Position numbers and translations under genes: made by a program
NCBI RefSeq assembly: GCF_029525575.1
Contig: NZ_JAPDIA010000001.1
Coordinates: forward strand, 186,001-250,000
From: Cohnella rhizosphaerae
GTDB taxonomy: Bacteria; Bacillota; Bacilli; Paenibacillales; Paenibacillaceae
DNA length: 64,000 nucleotides
Direction: 5' to 3'
Shown here: positions 1 through 10,378 of the stretch, in pieces
Layout of the letters: each line of letters opens with the position of its first letter
Numbering within the stretch: position 1 is the first letter of the stretch
Notes under the pieces: generated by a model
Databases searched by the model: none
Told to the model about the DNA's origin: nothing
Seen by the model: the letters and a program-made list of their open reading frames with translations, nothing else

Positions 1-587
1 CCCGACAGGACCAGTCCGTCCGTTCCCCACGAACGGATGCCGTCCATATTCCGTCGCTGCTGCCGATTCCAGCGGACGCGAAAGTTCAAGGAAGCGGGCT
101 TGTCGGCCGCAAGCCGAAGCGCGATGACTTGATCCGGGCAACTGGCGAACGCTTCGCGGGAATAGCGAATGCCTGCCTGCGCGTAGCAGATGCCGGCAAG
201 ACCGCTGCCCAGATCCAGCTCCCGTTCGTATTGCTCGAAATGACCGTCGGCCGCCGCGTTCTGAAGCTCCAGATCGCCCAGCGGCAAGTAGTGCCGCTGG
301 GACTCGGGGACGCCCGTCAGCGCCATCAAGGCTAAATCCTCGGCTTCCCGGAGCTTGCCGGCGAGGATCAGCTCGCGGATCCGCGGCAGATTGGCCAGCG
401 CGTCGGGATTGTTGCGGTCCCGCGGACCGCCGTACCACAGCGAGTCTTCGTTCAATTGCAAGAACTCGCCGCTCGTGCCGCCGAAGATCATGGCGCCGAG
501 CCGCCCGTTGCCGATCGGCAGCGCTTCGTTCCAGTCCTTGGCCGGCTGCCTGTACCACAGCTTATCGTTAGTCGCGTTCACGGTCAC
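1..587 (-). CDS. GH95 family alpha-L-fucosidase, N-terminal part (cut by window edge)
   Basis: Glycoside hydrolase family 95, removing terminal alpha-1,2-linked L-fucose (some members L-galactose). Only the first 195 codons are present; the gene runs off the left edge. The start is a GTG at 585-587 preceded by GGGGGA six bases upstream. The N-terminus reads LWYRQPAKDWNEALPIGNG, then RLGAMIFGG, LNEDSLWYGGPRDRNN and RHYLPLGDLEL, the standard opening of GH95 (super-beta-sandwich domain). The (alpha/alpha)6 catalytic barrel lies outside the window. No signal peptide is visible, so action in the cytoplasm is inferred. It starts 16 bases after the response regulator stop, so it should be the last visible gene of that operon and its probable target. 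Confidence 0.85.
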   Translation of the reverse strand, partial: MTVNATNDKLWYRQPAKDWNEALPIGNGRLGAMIFGGTSGEFLQLNEDSLWYGGPRDRNNPDALANLPRIRELILAGKLREAEDLALMALTGVPESQRHYLPLGDLELQNAAADGHFEQYERELDLGSGLAGICYAQAGIRYSREAFASCPDQVIALRLAADKPASLNFRVRWNRQQRRNMDGIRSWGTDGLVLS

Positions 588-602
588 GATATTCCCCCTT
601 CG

Positions 603-2222
603 TTACGTTCGAACCGCGTCCCGGAATTCCTGCGGCGTGACGCCGGTCGCTTTCTTGAAGAAACGGGTGAACGACTGGGAGGCTTCGTAGCCGACCCGCA
701 CCCCGATCTCCAACACCTTCAGGTCGTCGCCCTTCAGCAGCGTCTTCGCCCGCTCGATGCGCGCGGCTTCGATATACTCGGACATATTGACGCCGCAGGC
801 CTGCTTGAACAGCCGCGACAGATAGGACGGATTGAAGTGGATATATCCGGCGAGCCGGACGAGGGACAGATCCTCGTCGAGATGCTCCTCGATGTACGCG
901 CGGACCTTCAGGATCGCTTCGGCGGCCCGGTTGCGCTCGCCGGTGCTTCTTAGCTCGAACAGCGACCCGGCCGTCGCCCGAAGAAAGGCGAACGCGTCCT
1001 TCCAGGACGCGAATTCGTCGCGGCGCATCAGCGCAGGAAAGCGCACGACCTGGTTTTCCAGCTCCCATCTGTTGATGTAGGACAATAGAATGAGAGAAAT
1101 CGTATAGTACAGCTCCAGCAAATAAGGAGACCCGTTGTCCGGCTCAGTATCGGTCAGCTCGTCGAAAAGCTGGAGGAACTCGTCTCGTCTGCCCGCTTCC
1201 AGATGCGCGGATAGCGCATCCGACTTGTCCCGCGGCGAACGCTCTTTGACGCAGCACGAAACTTCGAGGCTGAGCGTCCGCACCATCTGCTCGCCGTCTC
1301 CGGCCCGGGTCTGCCTTTGCCGCCGCAACTTGTCGTAGGTCGCGGACAGCTTCGGCCAATTGGAAGGGCGGTCCGCCAGCGTGACGGCGACGGACAGGTT
1401 CAGGCTGCTCAGACATGCCTGCTGGATCAGCTCGAACTGCCCGACCAAATAGGTCGGGAAGGATGCGTCATCCGCCTCGTCTTCGCCCGCTTCCGCCCGA
1501 TCCGCGGACGTCTGAATCAGCCAGACGACGTCTCCGAAGCGGTCGATCATGCCAAGGCACAGCACATGGCCGTCCAGCAAGCGCTCGGCCAGCAGCGTGA
1601 CGGCCATGGCCGATTCATGCCGATTCGCATAAGAAGACAAGGCTGCCGAGATGCCGGAGAGATCCCCCTGCGCCACGTAGACCGGCCTGTCCGCGTCGAG
1701 CGGTATGTTCAGCTTGCCGAAGTCCTCCGCCAGATTGGCCGCTTCATTCGCGCCGTGCAGCAGATGCCTGAAGTATTCGCCGCGCGCCAGCACCTCGAGC
1801 GTGTTCAGCTTCTCCTGCGCCCGGTGGATAAGGTCGTTCACGCGCAGGCTGTCGTTCAGCTCCGCGACGGCTTGTCCGACCGCATGAATGACTTTGGGAT
1901 ACCCTTCGCTCTTGAGCAAATATTGGACGCCGGGCGTCTGAATCGCCTGGTATACGGCATCGAAGTCGCTATAGCCAGTAAGGAAGATCAATCGGCAATG
2001 CGGCCAATGCCGCTTGATGGCGGACATGAGCTGCATGCCGTCGATGCCCGGCATCCGGATATCGGACAAGACGATGTCCACCCGCGTCCGATGCAGCCAA
2101 TCGAGCGCCTCCCTGCCGGAGTAAGCCTTGCACAGATCGAGATCGAGACCGCAGCGGGACAACGTCTCGTACAGGCCGTCGGTGATCATCTCTTCGTCAT
2201 CCACAATCAGCAACCGGTACAT
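603..2222 (-). CDS. YesN-type response regulator, receiver plus AraC DNA-binding domain
   Basis: 539 residues. N-terminal receiver domain (about 1-125) with acidic pair in LLIVDDEE, phospho-acceptor Asp in VLSDIRMPGIDG, switch motif LTGYSDFD and a Lys at YLLKSEG (the usual KP is KS here). A long middle region of about 280 residues without a recognised fold is normal for YesN proteins. The C-terminal 100 residues are an AraC double helix-turn-helix (FNPSYLSRLFKQACGVN, VGYEASQSFTRFFKKATGVTPQEF). Its start overlaps the end of the histidine kinase gene by 26 bases, so the two are translationally coupled. It probably activates the solute-binding protein and GH95 genes around it (inference). Confidence 0.9.
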   Translation of the reverse strand: MYRLLIVDDEEMITDGLYETLSRCGLDLDLCKAYSGREALDWLHRTRVDIVLSDIRMPGIDGMQLMSAIKRHWPHCRLIFLTGYSDFDAVYQAIQTPGVQYLLKSEGYPKVIHAVGQAVAELNDSLRVNDLIHRAQEKLNTLEVLARGEYFRHLLHGANEAANLAEDFGKLNIPLDADRPVYVAQGDLSGISAALSSYANRHESAMAVTLLAERLLDGHVLCLGMIDRFGDVVWLIQTSADRAEAGEDEADDASFPTYLVGQFELIQQACLSSLNLSVAVTLADRPSNWPKLSATYDKLRRQRQTRAGDGEQMVRTLSLEVSCCVKERSPRDKSDALSAHLEAGRRDEFLQLFDELTDTEPDNGSPYLLELYYTISLILLSYINRWELENQVVRFPALMRRDEFASWKDAFAFLRATAGSLFELRSTGERNRAAEAILKVRAYIEEHLDEDLSLVRLAGYIHFNPSYLSRLFKQACGVNMSEYIEAARIERAKTLLKGDDLKVLEIGVRVGYEASQSFTRFFKKATGVTPQEFRDAVRT

Positions 2223-3978
2223 TCGCCTGTCCCTCCCACGGAAAGTATAGCGTCACTTGCAATCCGCCCAGCCCGCTTCGCGCGACCCGAACGCCGCCTC
2301 GCTCGCCGAACGTGATCGCGAGGCGCCGATGAATATTGACCATCCCCGTCGTCTCGGCCGTATCGTCCCGATTCGCCAGCGTTCTCGCGAGCTCGAGCAG
2401 CTTCTCTTCGGACAGCTCGCTGCCGTTGTCCTCGACGACGATCCGGCATTCGCCGTCTCCGCTCTCGAAGCGAACGACGATTTTTCCGTTCTCCTCCTTG
2501 CGCTCCAGACTGTGCTCGAACGCGTTCTCGATGATCGGCTGCACGATCAGACGCGGCACCTTCGTCTCCGCGAGCGCCTCCGGCAGCTCTTCGAACCGCG
2601 CGCGGATTCGCCTGGAGAAGCGAAGGAGCTGGATATCCGTATAAGTGCGCGCGTGGTGGATCTCCTGCGCGAGCGAGATCTCGTCGGAGGCGCTGCGCGT
2701 CACGAAGCGAAAGTATTCGCCGAGCTGGATGGTGAATTGCTCGACCCGCTCCATGTCTCCCGTTCGGGCCATCGTGCTCAGGATAAACAGGCTGTTGAAC
2801 AAAAAATGAGGATTGATCTGCGACTGCAGCTGCTTCAGCTCCGAGCGCTGCGCCATCAGCTTCTGCCGGTATGCCTGGTCGATCAGGGACCGGAGGTTGG
2901 CGACCATCTGATTGAACCGGTTGTACAGGTAGCCGAACTCGTCCTTCGACGTATGCAAAATGACCTGCTCAAGATCGCCGTTCTCGACGCGGCGGAAGCT
3001 CTTCACCAGCCGCAGCAGCGGCTTGTGGATGAACTTGTAGGTCGACATCGCATAGATGGCGACGATCACGAGCGCCGCCGCGGCGAACAGCCACGCCCAT
3101 CTGTAAAACTTGTCGAGCGGCTTGCGGATGACCTGTGAAGGGATGAAACGGTAGATGGCCGTGTCCAGCTTGTCGGAGCCTGCGTAAATCGTGTAATACG
3201 ATTGTCCGCCGAACGCCCGCGCTTCGCCGTATTCGTCTCCGCCCTTCCGCTGCCGAACGTATGCGGACGCTTCGTCCAGAAACGAGGCGACGGAACCGCT
3301 CGCCAGCCGGATGCCGCCGTTCGCCGTTACGAGCAGCGCGCCGCTGCCGGGATACGTATTGAACTGGGCCAACGCCTCTGTCAGCTTCTGCTGGTCCAGC
3401 TCGATCTCGACGACGAACAGCGGCTGTCCCTTCCGGTTGGCGCTCGGCTTGGCCGCGCTGAGATACAGCCCGTTTTTCCACTCGTTGATTCGCGTGTTCC
3501 GGCTGCCGTAAACGGCGAGCACGGTATCGTAAAGCGTTTGGTCCAGCGGGCTTACGCCGTCGACGGACGAGATGGTCCGCTTGATCGGCTGTATATATAC
3601 GCTGACCTCTTTGATATATTTGCTGCTGTTCTGGATCAGATAGAGCCGGTTGCGCAGCGAATTGATCTTGTCGGTCTTCTCGATGACGCCCATCCGGTTC
3701 CAGAGCAGCGTCAGCTTGTTCAGATCCTCGTCCTCCAGCAAGCCGAACTGCAGCAGCTTGATCCGCTCGATCTCGTTCTCGAGGTCGGTCAGATAAAAGG
3801 CGGTCTGGGAGGCCGCCGTCTTGGAGATATCCTCGCTCGCCGTGTGGATCGACCATTGGTACAGATAGATGCCGAGAATGAGCAAGGGCGTCAAAATAAG
3901 GAGAAACGTAAAGATCAAGCGAAGAAACAAGGTGTTGCGAATCGAAAACATCGGCGTCTTGAACACGGCGGCCTTCAC
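2197..3978 (-). CDS. YesM-type sensor histidine kinase
   Basis: 593 residues. Transmembrane helix at about 12-35, extracellular sensor to about 285, second helix at about 288-310 (WLFAAAALVIVAIYAMS), HAMP, then the His_kinase domain with the phospho-accepting His in QSQINPHFLFNSLF, and a HATPase_c domain with N box IIENAFEHS. The G1 box reads DNGSELS instead of the usual DNGxGx, so the second glycine is missing. A GTG start at 3978 lies four bases after the stop of the solute-binding protein gene; an internal ATG (MFSIRN) is an alternative start. It should phosphorylate the response regulator encoded directly downstream. Confidence 0.88.
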   Translation of the reverse strand: MKAAVFKTPMFSIRNTLFLRLIFTFLLILTPLLILGIYLYQWSIHTASEDISKTAASQTAFYLTDLENEIERIKLLQFGLLEDEDLNKLTLLWNRMGVIEKTDKINSLRNRLYLIQNSSKYIKEVSVYIQPIKRTISSVDGVSPLDQTLYDTVLAVYGSRNTRINEWKNGLYLSAAKPSANRKGQPLFVVEIELDQQKLTEALAQFNTYPGSGALLVTANGGIRLASGSVASFLDEASAYVRQRKGGDEYGEARAFGGQSYYTIYAGSDKLDTAIYRFIPSQVIRKPLDKFYRWAWLFAAAALVIVAIYAMSTYKFIHKPLLRLVKSFRRVENGDLEQVILHTSKDEFGYLYNRFNQMVANLRSLIDQAYRQKLMAQRSELKQLQSQINPHFLFNSLFILSTMARTGDMERVEQFTIQLGEYFRFVTRSASDEISLAQEIHHARTYTDIQLLRFSRRIRARFEELPEALAETKVPRLIVQPIIENAFEHSLERKEENGKIVVRFESGDGECRIVVEDNGSELSEEKLLELARTLANRDDTAETTGMVNIHRRLAITFGERGGVRVARSGLGGLQVTLYFPWEGQANVPVADCG

Positions 3979-3981
3979 CCC

Positions 3982-5786
3982 CTACTCGGTCGAATCGCTC
4001 CGAACCTTTCCCTTTACGCTCTCGTAATAGGCATTGACCTCGCTCGTCATTTGCTCGCCGCCAAGCTTGTTCCAATCCTGTACGAACTTGTCGAACTCCC
4101 CCGATCGGCGCGCCGAGGATAATGCGGACGAACACTTCGTTTTGCATTTTGTCCAGCGTCGTCTGCCGCTCCACCATCGTGGCGGTCGGCGGGCCTTCGA
4201 ATTTATCGAATAAAAATTGCTTGTTTTTATCGTATTGATCGACGACCCCCCTCCGCGCCTTCCGGGCCGTAGATCCGTTCCCAGCCCCAAAGCGCGAAGC
4301 CGGCCTTGGAGCCGCTCGCATAAGCGTCCAGCTTCTGCTGAACGGCGAGCGCTTCGCCCGTCAGCTTCGGCTTGTCCCCGGTGCGGCGTACTTCGTCCAG
4401 CGTGCGGAACAACTCCAGGTTTTTTTTCGTCGGCGCCGGCTGGACCAGGGAAAGCTGCCATACGCTCTCCGCGTCCGGCGGCGCATAATAGTAGTCGTTC
4501 TCCTGGGTTTTGCCCCAGTTTTTCTCGATATGCATGTTGAACAGCTTGATGACGGCCTCGGGATGCTCGGCGCCCTTGCGGACGGCAAAAAACTTCGTCG
4601 TGCTGAATTTGAGCGGCACCCTCGCCGGATCGCCGGATGCCGACACGATCGGAAACGCGCGCCACTGCGCGTTCGGATCGGCGTTTTTATTCAATTGGAG
4701 CGGCCAGATCGAATTCCACTGCTGTCCGTACTCCATCCCGATTTTTCCGTTTGCGACGACCTCAGACACCTTGGTGCCTTCCTTCACGCCGAACTCTTCA
4801 TCCAGCTCGCCGTTTTTGTACATCCCCTGCAGGGCGAGCAGCGCCTGCTTCATCTCCGGCTGAACGCTGCCGTATACCAGCTTGCCGGTCGCGTCCTCCT
4901 GCCAGATGTTCGGATACGCGCCATAGCCGGCCGCGAAGCCCTCCAGCCCCATCGACCCGCCCCACAGGTCCTTGGTGACGGCGAGACCGTAAGTATCTCT
5001 TTGACCGTTGCCGTCCGGATCCCGTTCTGTAAACGCTTTAGATATGGCCAGCACGTCGTCCATCGTTTTGGGCGGCAGCAGGCCCAACCGGTCTAACCAG
5101 TCCGTCCGGATCCAGACGAACTGCGCCTGTTCGATCGACGAGCCCGTCTGCGGAATGGCCATCAATCTGCCGCCGAACGTCGCCGCGTCGAACGGACCGT
5201 CGCCTTCCTCGGACAAGATCTTCTTGAGTTCGGGCGAAGCGTAGCGCGCGTACAGGTCGGTCATGTCCTCGATCTCGTCCGTGTCCGCAAGCTGCTTCAG
5301 TTGGGTGGCGTTGACCGGAATAATGTCGGGCAGGTCGCCGGAAGCCAGCATGACGTTCATTTTTTGCACATAAGGATCCGACGTTTCGTTCCCTTTGACC
5401 ACCCAGTTGTACTTGATCCTGATGCCGAGCCGGTCGGCGTAAAGGCGGCTCCAGCGATTATCCTCGAATTTCTCGTCCTTCAGCACGCCGAGCACGTTGT
5501 TCTCCACGATATCGCTCAGATTGCGTACAGTCGTGATCTCGATCGGCGGATCGTAGCCGCCGAGCGGTCCGGCGGCCGGTTCCGCCGGCGTCCCGCCGGA
5601 CGGGCGATGGACGGCGGGGCTGCCGGGCGCGCTTGCGCTGCCGCCGCCGCCTTCGTTGCCGCCGCCTTCGTTGCCGCCGCCTGCGTCGCATGCTACCAGC
5701 GCCGTCAGAAGCAGTATGACCGAGCCCAAAGCCGACGGGTAGCGCGCTTTGCTTATGTTCACAGCCATCCTCCTCTTTTTCGGCAT
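3982..5786 (-). CDS. LplA-like extracellular solute-binding lipoprotein (two +1 frame errors)
   Basis: Sugar-binding lipoprotein of a carbohydrate ABC importer, about 600 residues. Signal peptide with lipobox LTALVAC, then a Gly-rich linker (GGGNEGGGNEGG). The frame breaks twice: the G6 run (4246-4251) and the G5 run (4098-4102, coding strand) each carry one base too many. Removing them joins GWERIYGPEGAEG to VVDQYDKNKQFLFDKFEG and then GAPIG to EFDKFVQDWNKLGGEQ, the typical LplA C-terminus; total length then divides by three. The start is uncertain: ATG 5786 lacks a clear ribosome site, while ATG 5768 has AGGAGG with no spacer. It sits between the esterase and the kinase/regulator pair, with no permease of its own, so it either shares the LplB/LplC pair upstream or feeds the kinase. 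Confidence 0.85.
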
Positions 5787-5810
5787 AGCGATCGCAATGT
5801 TTATGCTCTC

Positions 5811-5840
5811 ATTATAGGCGGGCACGCATGACCCGGACAA
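5811..5840 (-). promoter_or_regulatory. Sigma-A type promoter for the solute-binding protein/kinase/regulator/GH95 genes
   Basis: On the minus strand a perfect -10 box TATAAT (5811-5816) lies 18 bases from a weak -35 TTGTCC (5835-5840). It is about 25 bases upstream of the first plausible start codon. It would allow these genes to be transcribed separately from the esterase upstream. Confidence 0.5.
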
Positions 5841-5922
5841 TGTGTATCTTGAACCAGTCCGACGCGAGCGCAAAGGACGCCGGACTTGGGCCCCCTGTCC
5901 CCGTAGTCAACTTTTGACGCGC

Positions 5923-7474
5923 CTATTCGATCTGGCTTTTCCTGAGAGCGACCGGATTGTTCTTGTAATATTGCTTGACGAGAAAGGCCATGAGCTCCCC
6001 TGGCGCTTCACGGGCGAATTCGGCGCGATGCGCGAAGCGCATGCCGAAAGGCGCCTCAGGCGTGTAAGCCTCCCACCTCGGCAGCTCCTCGCCGATCGAA
6101 TCCAGCCCGTTCGGATCGCCGCCGCGAATGAAGTTCGCCCAGTAATCGCACATCTGCCGCGCCAGATCGTAGTGCTTGCCGACGAACGGACGCCAGCACT
6201 TGGCGAGCGTCTCGAAAAAAAACCACAGATCGACCGAGTGAAACGTGCCGGGGTTATCCCATCCCGGGATGTCCGCGTCGAAATTGTAATAGTAGAGCGG
6301 AAGGTTCGCGCCCGTATCGGCATTGGCCTGCCCGGCGATCCGGATCGCGTATTCGATGCCGCTCGCCGAAGCTTTTTTTAACGGCCTCCTCCAGGCTGCC
6401 CGAATGCGCATCGCACAGCGAGAGGTACGTCCGCGCATCTTCGCCGAACAGCGCTTCTGCCAGGCGCTCGATTTCGTCCAGCGTACCGGCCTCCGGCGCG
6501 CTTATAAATTCGGAGGAGGTGTGGCCGAACAGTACCGGCACCGGCCGGCGCTCGTTACGAAGGAACGCTTCGAACGCATCTCCGACATTGAACCTGCCGT
6601 CGGTCACGGTGCCCCAGAAGCGCCCCGAAGCCACGTATTTGTCGCGCACGAACGCCGCATCGAGCTTGCGGGATTCGGCAAGCGTGGACACGCCGAGCGC
6701 TTCGAAAAAGCGAACGCCGTCCGCCTCGGCCTCCGCGAATTCGCGAAGGAATCGGGGCGCGCCGCTGCCCGGATAAAGCGTCGTGAATACCCCGCTCTGC
6801 ACGATCGCCCGCTGAAACAAGCCCTCGTTTTGCGGCGACGCGAGCTGGTTCATGACGCTGCCGCCGCCCGCCGACTGGCCGCCGATCGTCAGGTTGTCCG
6901 GATCGCCGCCGAACGCCGCGATATTGCGTTTGACCCATCGCGTCGCCTCCTGCTGATCCAGATGTCCGAAGTTCGCCGACGCTTCCGGCGCTTCGGCGGT
7001 AATTTCGGGATGGCACAGAAAGCCAAACGCGTTCAGCCGATAGGCGATCGTGACGACCACGATGCCTCTGCGCGCGATTCGCTCGCCGTCGAACTCCATC
7101 TCGGCCGTATGGCCGACCTGCAGGCCGCCGCCGAAGTACCAGACGAATACCGGGAGCTTCTCGTCGGCTCGTCTGGCAGGCGTCCATACGTTCAGATACA
7201 GGCAGTCCTCGTCCATCGCGATGTCGGGCTCGACCGCCCATTCCCGGGTATAAATGTTGTTGTCGTCGAGCTCCTGCCGAACCTGCATCGGGACCGGCGC
7301 GAACGCATACGCCTCGCGCACGCCTTCCCAATCCGGGGCCGGCTGCGGCGCGCGCCAGCGATTGTCTCCGACAGGCGGCGCGGCGAACGGAATGCCCTTG
7401 AAGCTCGTGATCCGCGGATCCGCTGCCGGCAGTCCCCGCAGCGACCCGTTTTCCACCTTCGCGACTCTTAACAT
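5923..7474 (-). CDS. Type B carboxylesterase (one +1 frame error)
   Basis: Alpha/beta-hydrolase of the para-nitrobenzyl esterase/carboxylesterase type B family, 516 residues after correction. Nucleophile elbow GGQSAGGGS (Ser about 201), oxyanion region VWYFGGGLQVG, family signature EDCLYLNVWTP, Glu in the HTSSEF region and the C-terminal His in WDNPGTFHSVDLWF. The frame breaks in an A7 run (6373-6379): with six A, LEEAVKK continues as ASASGIEYAIRIAGQAN. No signal peptide is seen, so it is probably cytoplasmic. It follows the LplB/LplC/solute-binding protein genes and may de-esterify (for example de-acetylate) imported oligosaccharides; that substrate is an inference from context. Confidence 0.88.
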
Positions 7475-7512
7475 CTCTGAGCTCCCTCCCGTTTCCCGAA
7501 GTCAACAAAATA

Positions 7513-7548
7513 CGGAGGAGGATATCTTTCGATATCCTTCCCCCTCCG
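7513..7548 (-). terminator. Stem-loop after the solute-binding protein gene
   Basis: On the minus strand GGATATC, GAAA loop, GATATCC extended by GGAGG/CCTCC pairing, followed by GTATTTTG. It lies just after the solute-binding protein stop (7570) and before the esterase. It may be a partial terminator or an mRNA-stabilising hairpin that favours binding-protein expression. Confidence 0.6.
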
Positions 7549-7569
7549 AATTTTGCTGCGAATCGATTT

Positions 7570-9366
7570 TTACTTGCTGGCGGTCGCTTCGGCGCGCATT
7601 TTGACGATCTTCTGCGCCTTGACCGTATCCGCTGCCAAGACGTCCTTCCAGCCGAGGCCTTCGACGTCCTTCTGCATCTTCGTCCACAGCTGGTCGAACT
7701 CGGCCTGGTTTTTCGCGAATACCATCTTCCAGGACGTGTTCTTCACGTAGTCGGAGATCTGGCTGCGCTTGTTTTTGACGTCCGAGGAATCGGTTCCGAG
7801 ACTCGTATTGATATTCGGCACGATATCGATCATTTTGTTTTTCAAATAGTAGTCCGTCGCGTTTTCGGCATTGTACGTCTTTTGCCAGTCCGTCGTCAGC
7901 ACGGTCTTGTTCGCATCGATCGTCGCGCTCCAATAGTTGCTGTTATAGAACTCCTTGGTGTCCGGATCGTACGTGAAGTCGCTCATGATCATCGTATTGA
8001 GCTTGCTTTGTCCGTCCTGATATCCGCCGCCGCCATATTCGTCCGGAACCGGCGTATTTTTCTGGAAGGCGGTCTGGCCGACTTCGGTCAGCTGGAACTT
8101 GCCGTCGGCCGTCTTTTCGTAGTTGAAGCCTTCGAAGCCGTTCACATAATAGCGCAGGCCTTCCGGAGAGACGAGCCAATCCATGAATTCCATGATGCGG
8201 TCCGCGTATTTCGTTTTCGCGCCGATCGCGAACGCTCTTCCGTTGCCGTAGTAGGCGTCGCTGTTTTGAATGAGATGGGTGTCGGCGATCGGAACCGCTA
8301 CGTTGCCGTCCCCGTTTTTGCCGCGCTCGATCGAATTGTAGAAGCCGCGCTGCCAGGAGTACCACAGAAGCAGCACCTGCTTGTTGGTCAGCTTCTCGGC
8401 CACCTTGTTCCAATCTTGCGTTGGCGAATCGGGATCGACAAGCCCCATCTGATTGGCTTTAAAATAAAATTGGAGGATTTTCTTATACATGCTGTTGTCG
8501 TCGATGATCGGCACGATCTCGCCCTTCGCGTTCAACTGGATCGTCGTTGTGCTGTCCGGCTTCTCGTAGCCGTACCAGTTGCTGACCCAACGCACGTTCT
8601 CCATAGCGCCGGTGCCGCCGTCCCAATCCTTCCACAGGGTGATCGGCACGATCGGCTTGCCGTCCGGCGTCTTCGGATACTTCTCCTGCATCTGCTTAAG
8701 CACGTTCAGCAGGTCGTCCAGGTTGTTCAGCTTCGGCGCGCCGACGCCCTTGTAGTAATCCCAAGGCATGATCGGGCTGGAGTAAGGAATCTCTTCGGAG
8801 AACGTCGTCGGCGACGTGTCCGCCTCGAACGTCGGCAGGCCGTAGATCTTGCCTTCCGGATTGACCTTGTCGAAGCCCGCATTGAACGGTTTGAAATGCT
8901 TGTCGACGTATTGGGACAAGTACTTCGTGTTCTTGATCTTGTCCGTCATATCCATGACGAGACCGGCCGGGATCAGCTCTTCCAGCTGGCTGTTGTCGAC
9001 GATGACCAGATCGCCGAGATCGCCCGCCGCCGTGCGGGTCTTGTACAGCTGGTCGCCTGCAACCTGCGGGGCAAGAATATTGAGCGTAATGTTGAATTTG
9101 TCCTTGACGAGCTTGCCGTACCACCCGGTCTGTTCGCCCTGGTAGTTGGCCGCGTTGTCGAATACGGTGATGGTGATCGGCTTGCTGTGATCGATCGCCC
9201 CGGCGGACTGGGATGCGCCCGCACTTGCGCCGGAGCCGGACGGTTCGCCGGACGCCGCGTTATTTTTGGAGCCGTCGCTGCAAGCGGTCAGCGCCGCGGA
9301 CGCCAGGAACAACCCTGCCAACGATACGGCCAACGATTTCTTGGCCCATTTTCTGCTGTCGCTCAT
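7570..9366 (-). CDS. LplA-like extracellular solute-binding lipoprotein
   Basis: 598 residues and intact. Signal peptide (KKSLAVSLAGLFLASAALTAC) with lipobox LTAC, Ser/Gly/Ala-rich linker, then a bacterial solute-binding fold with typical LplA-type motifs such as TPDGKPIVPITLWKDW and FMDWLVSPEGLRYYVNG. Ribosome site GGGGGG lies six bases before the ATG. It lies 46 bases after the LplC-type permease, giving the arrangement permease-permease-binding protein. No ATPase gene is present; CUT1 importers of this class commonly share a distant MsmX/UgpC-type ATPase. Ligand unknown; oligosaccharide is inferred from neighbours. Confidence 0.9.
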   Translation of the reverse strand: MSDSRKWAKKSLAVSLAGLFLASAALTACSDGSKNNAASGEPSGSGASAGASQSAGAIDHSKPITITVFDNAANYQGEQTGWYGKLVKDKFNITLNILAPQVAGDQLYKTRTAAGDLGDLVIVDNSQLEELIPAGLVMDMTDKIKNTKYLSQYVDKHFKPFNAGFDKVNPEGKIYGLPTFEADTSPTTFSEEIPYSSPIMPWDYYKGVGAPKLNNLDDLLNVLKQMQEKYPKTPDGKPIVPITLWKDWDGGTGAMENVRWVSNWYGYEKPDSTTTIQLNAKGEIVPIIDDNSMYKKILQFYFKANQMGLVDPDSPTQDWNKVAEKLTNKQVLLLWYSWQRGFYNSIERGKNGDGNVAVPIADTHLIQNSDAYYGNGRAFAIGAKTKYADRIMEFMDWLVSPEGLRYYVNGFEGFNYEKTADGKFQLTEVGQTAFQKNTPVPDEYGGGGYQDGQSKLNTMIMSDFTYDPDTKEFYNSNYWSATIDANKTVLTTDWQKTYNAENATDYYLKNKMIDIVPNINTSLGTDSSDVKNKRSQISDYVKNTSWKMVFAKNQAEFDQLWTKMQKDVEGLGWKDVLAADTVKAQKIVKMRAEATASK

Positions 9367-9412
9367 TTGAAACCCCCCATTTGATCAAATTATTATAATG
9401 GCGCAAGCGAGG

Positions 9413-10378
9413 TCAGCCCTTTACCGCGCCGATCATAATCCCTTTTACGAAAAACCTTTGGAATATCGGGTATATCAGCAGGATCGGCGCCACGACGATA
9501 ATGGTGACCGTCATCCGGATGGACGTCGTCGTCTGCTTCGTCGAGAGACTGGACATCGCCGTCGAGCCCGCGTTTTGCAGGTTGACCATCGTCGACAAGG
9601 AGCTTGCCTGGTTGATGTAGTTGTACAAAATGAACTGCAGGCTGTAGAGATTGCTGTCGGTCACGAGGAGCAGCGTATCCTGGAAGGAATTCCATTGATC
9701 CACCGCCGCAAAGATGGCGACCGTCGCCAGAATGGGCTTGCAGATCGGCAGCATGATGCGGAAGAAGATGGTCATCGTCCCGGCGCCGTCGATGCTCGCC
9801 GCCTGCTGCAGTTCCTTGGGCGTCGACTCCACGAACGTTTTGACCAGTATGATGAAAAAGGGAGCGACGACCGTCGGCAAAATATAGGCCAAAAAGTTGT
9901 TGGTCAGATGCAGCGACCTCATCGTCAAGTACCAGGGAATGATCCCGGCGCTGAAGAACATCGTGATCACCGTGAAGCGGTACCAAAACTTCCGCGCCCA
10001 CATGTCCTCCTGCGAGAACATGAAGCCCAGGAAGGCGGAGGCGCCTACCGTCAAGCTCGTGCCGATGACCGTTCTGCCCAGCGAGACGAGCGCCGCATGG
10101 CCCAGTCCCGGTATCTTGAACACATCGATGTAATTTTGGAAGTGAATATGCTTCGGGAAAAAGACGACGTCGCCTCTCGCGCTGATATCGTTCGCGCTGA
10201 TCGTGTTGATGATGATCGAGTAAAAGGGATAGACGCAGATCAGCGCGAACAGGGAGAACAGCGTATAGATGACGACGGAGATGAACTTGTCCGTCGCGCT
10301 GAGCTTGTAGCGCGTCTTCTGATCCACCCGGCTTTGACGGACCGGCTCAAGTGCCGGCTCTGCCGCATGCTCGCTCAT
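9413..10378 (-). CDS. LplC/YtcP-type carbohydrate ABC transporter permease
   Basis: About 321 residues, starting at MSEHAAEPALEPVRQ. Six membrane segments are visible (for example FISVVIYTLFSLFALICVY and FWYRFTVITMFFSAGIIP), plus the EAA-type cytoplasmic loop ELQQAASIDGAGTMTIFFRI. The C-terminus FFVKGIMIGAVKG is characteristic of the MalG-side permease. In the raw sequence its frame is continuous with the LplB-type gene upstream, giving an apparent 656-codon fusion. A one-base excess in the G5 run 10389-10393 (coding strand) explains this; without it the two genes overlap by ATGA. Confidence 0.85.
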   Translation of the reverse strand: MSEHAAEPALEPVRQSRVDQKTRYKLSATDKFISVVIYTLFSLFALICVYPFYSIIINTISANDISARGDVVFFPKHIHFQNYIDVFKIPGLGHAALVSLGRTVIGTSLTVGASAFLGFMFSQEDMWARKFWYRFTVITMFFSAGIIPWYLTMRSLHLTNNFLAYILPTVVAPFFIILVKTFVESTPKELQQAASIDGAGTMTIFFRIMLPICKPILATVAIFAAVDQWNSFQDTLLLVTDSNLYSLQFILYNYINQASSLSTMVNLQNAGSTAMSSLSTKQTTTSIRMTVTIIVVAPILLIYPIFQRFFVKGIMIGAVKG

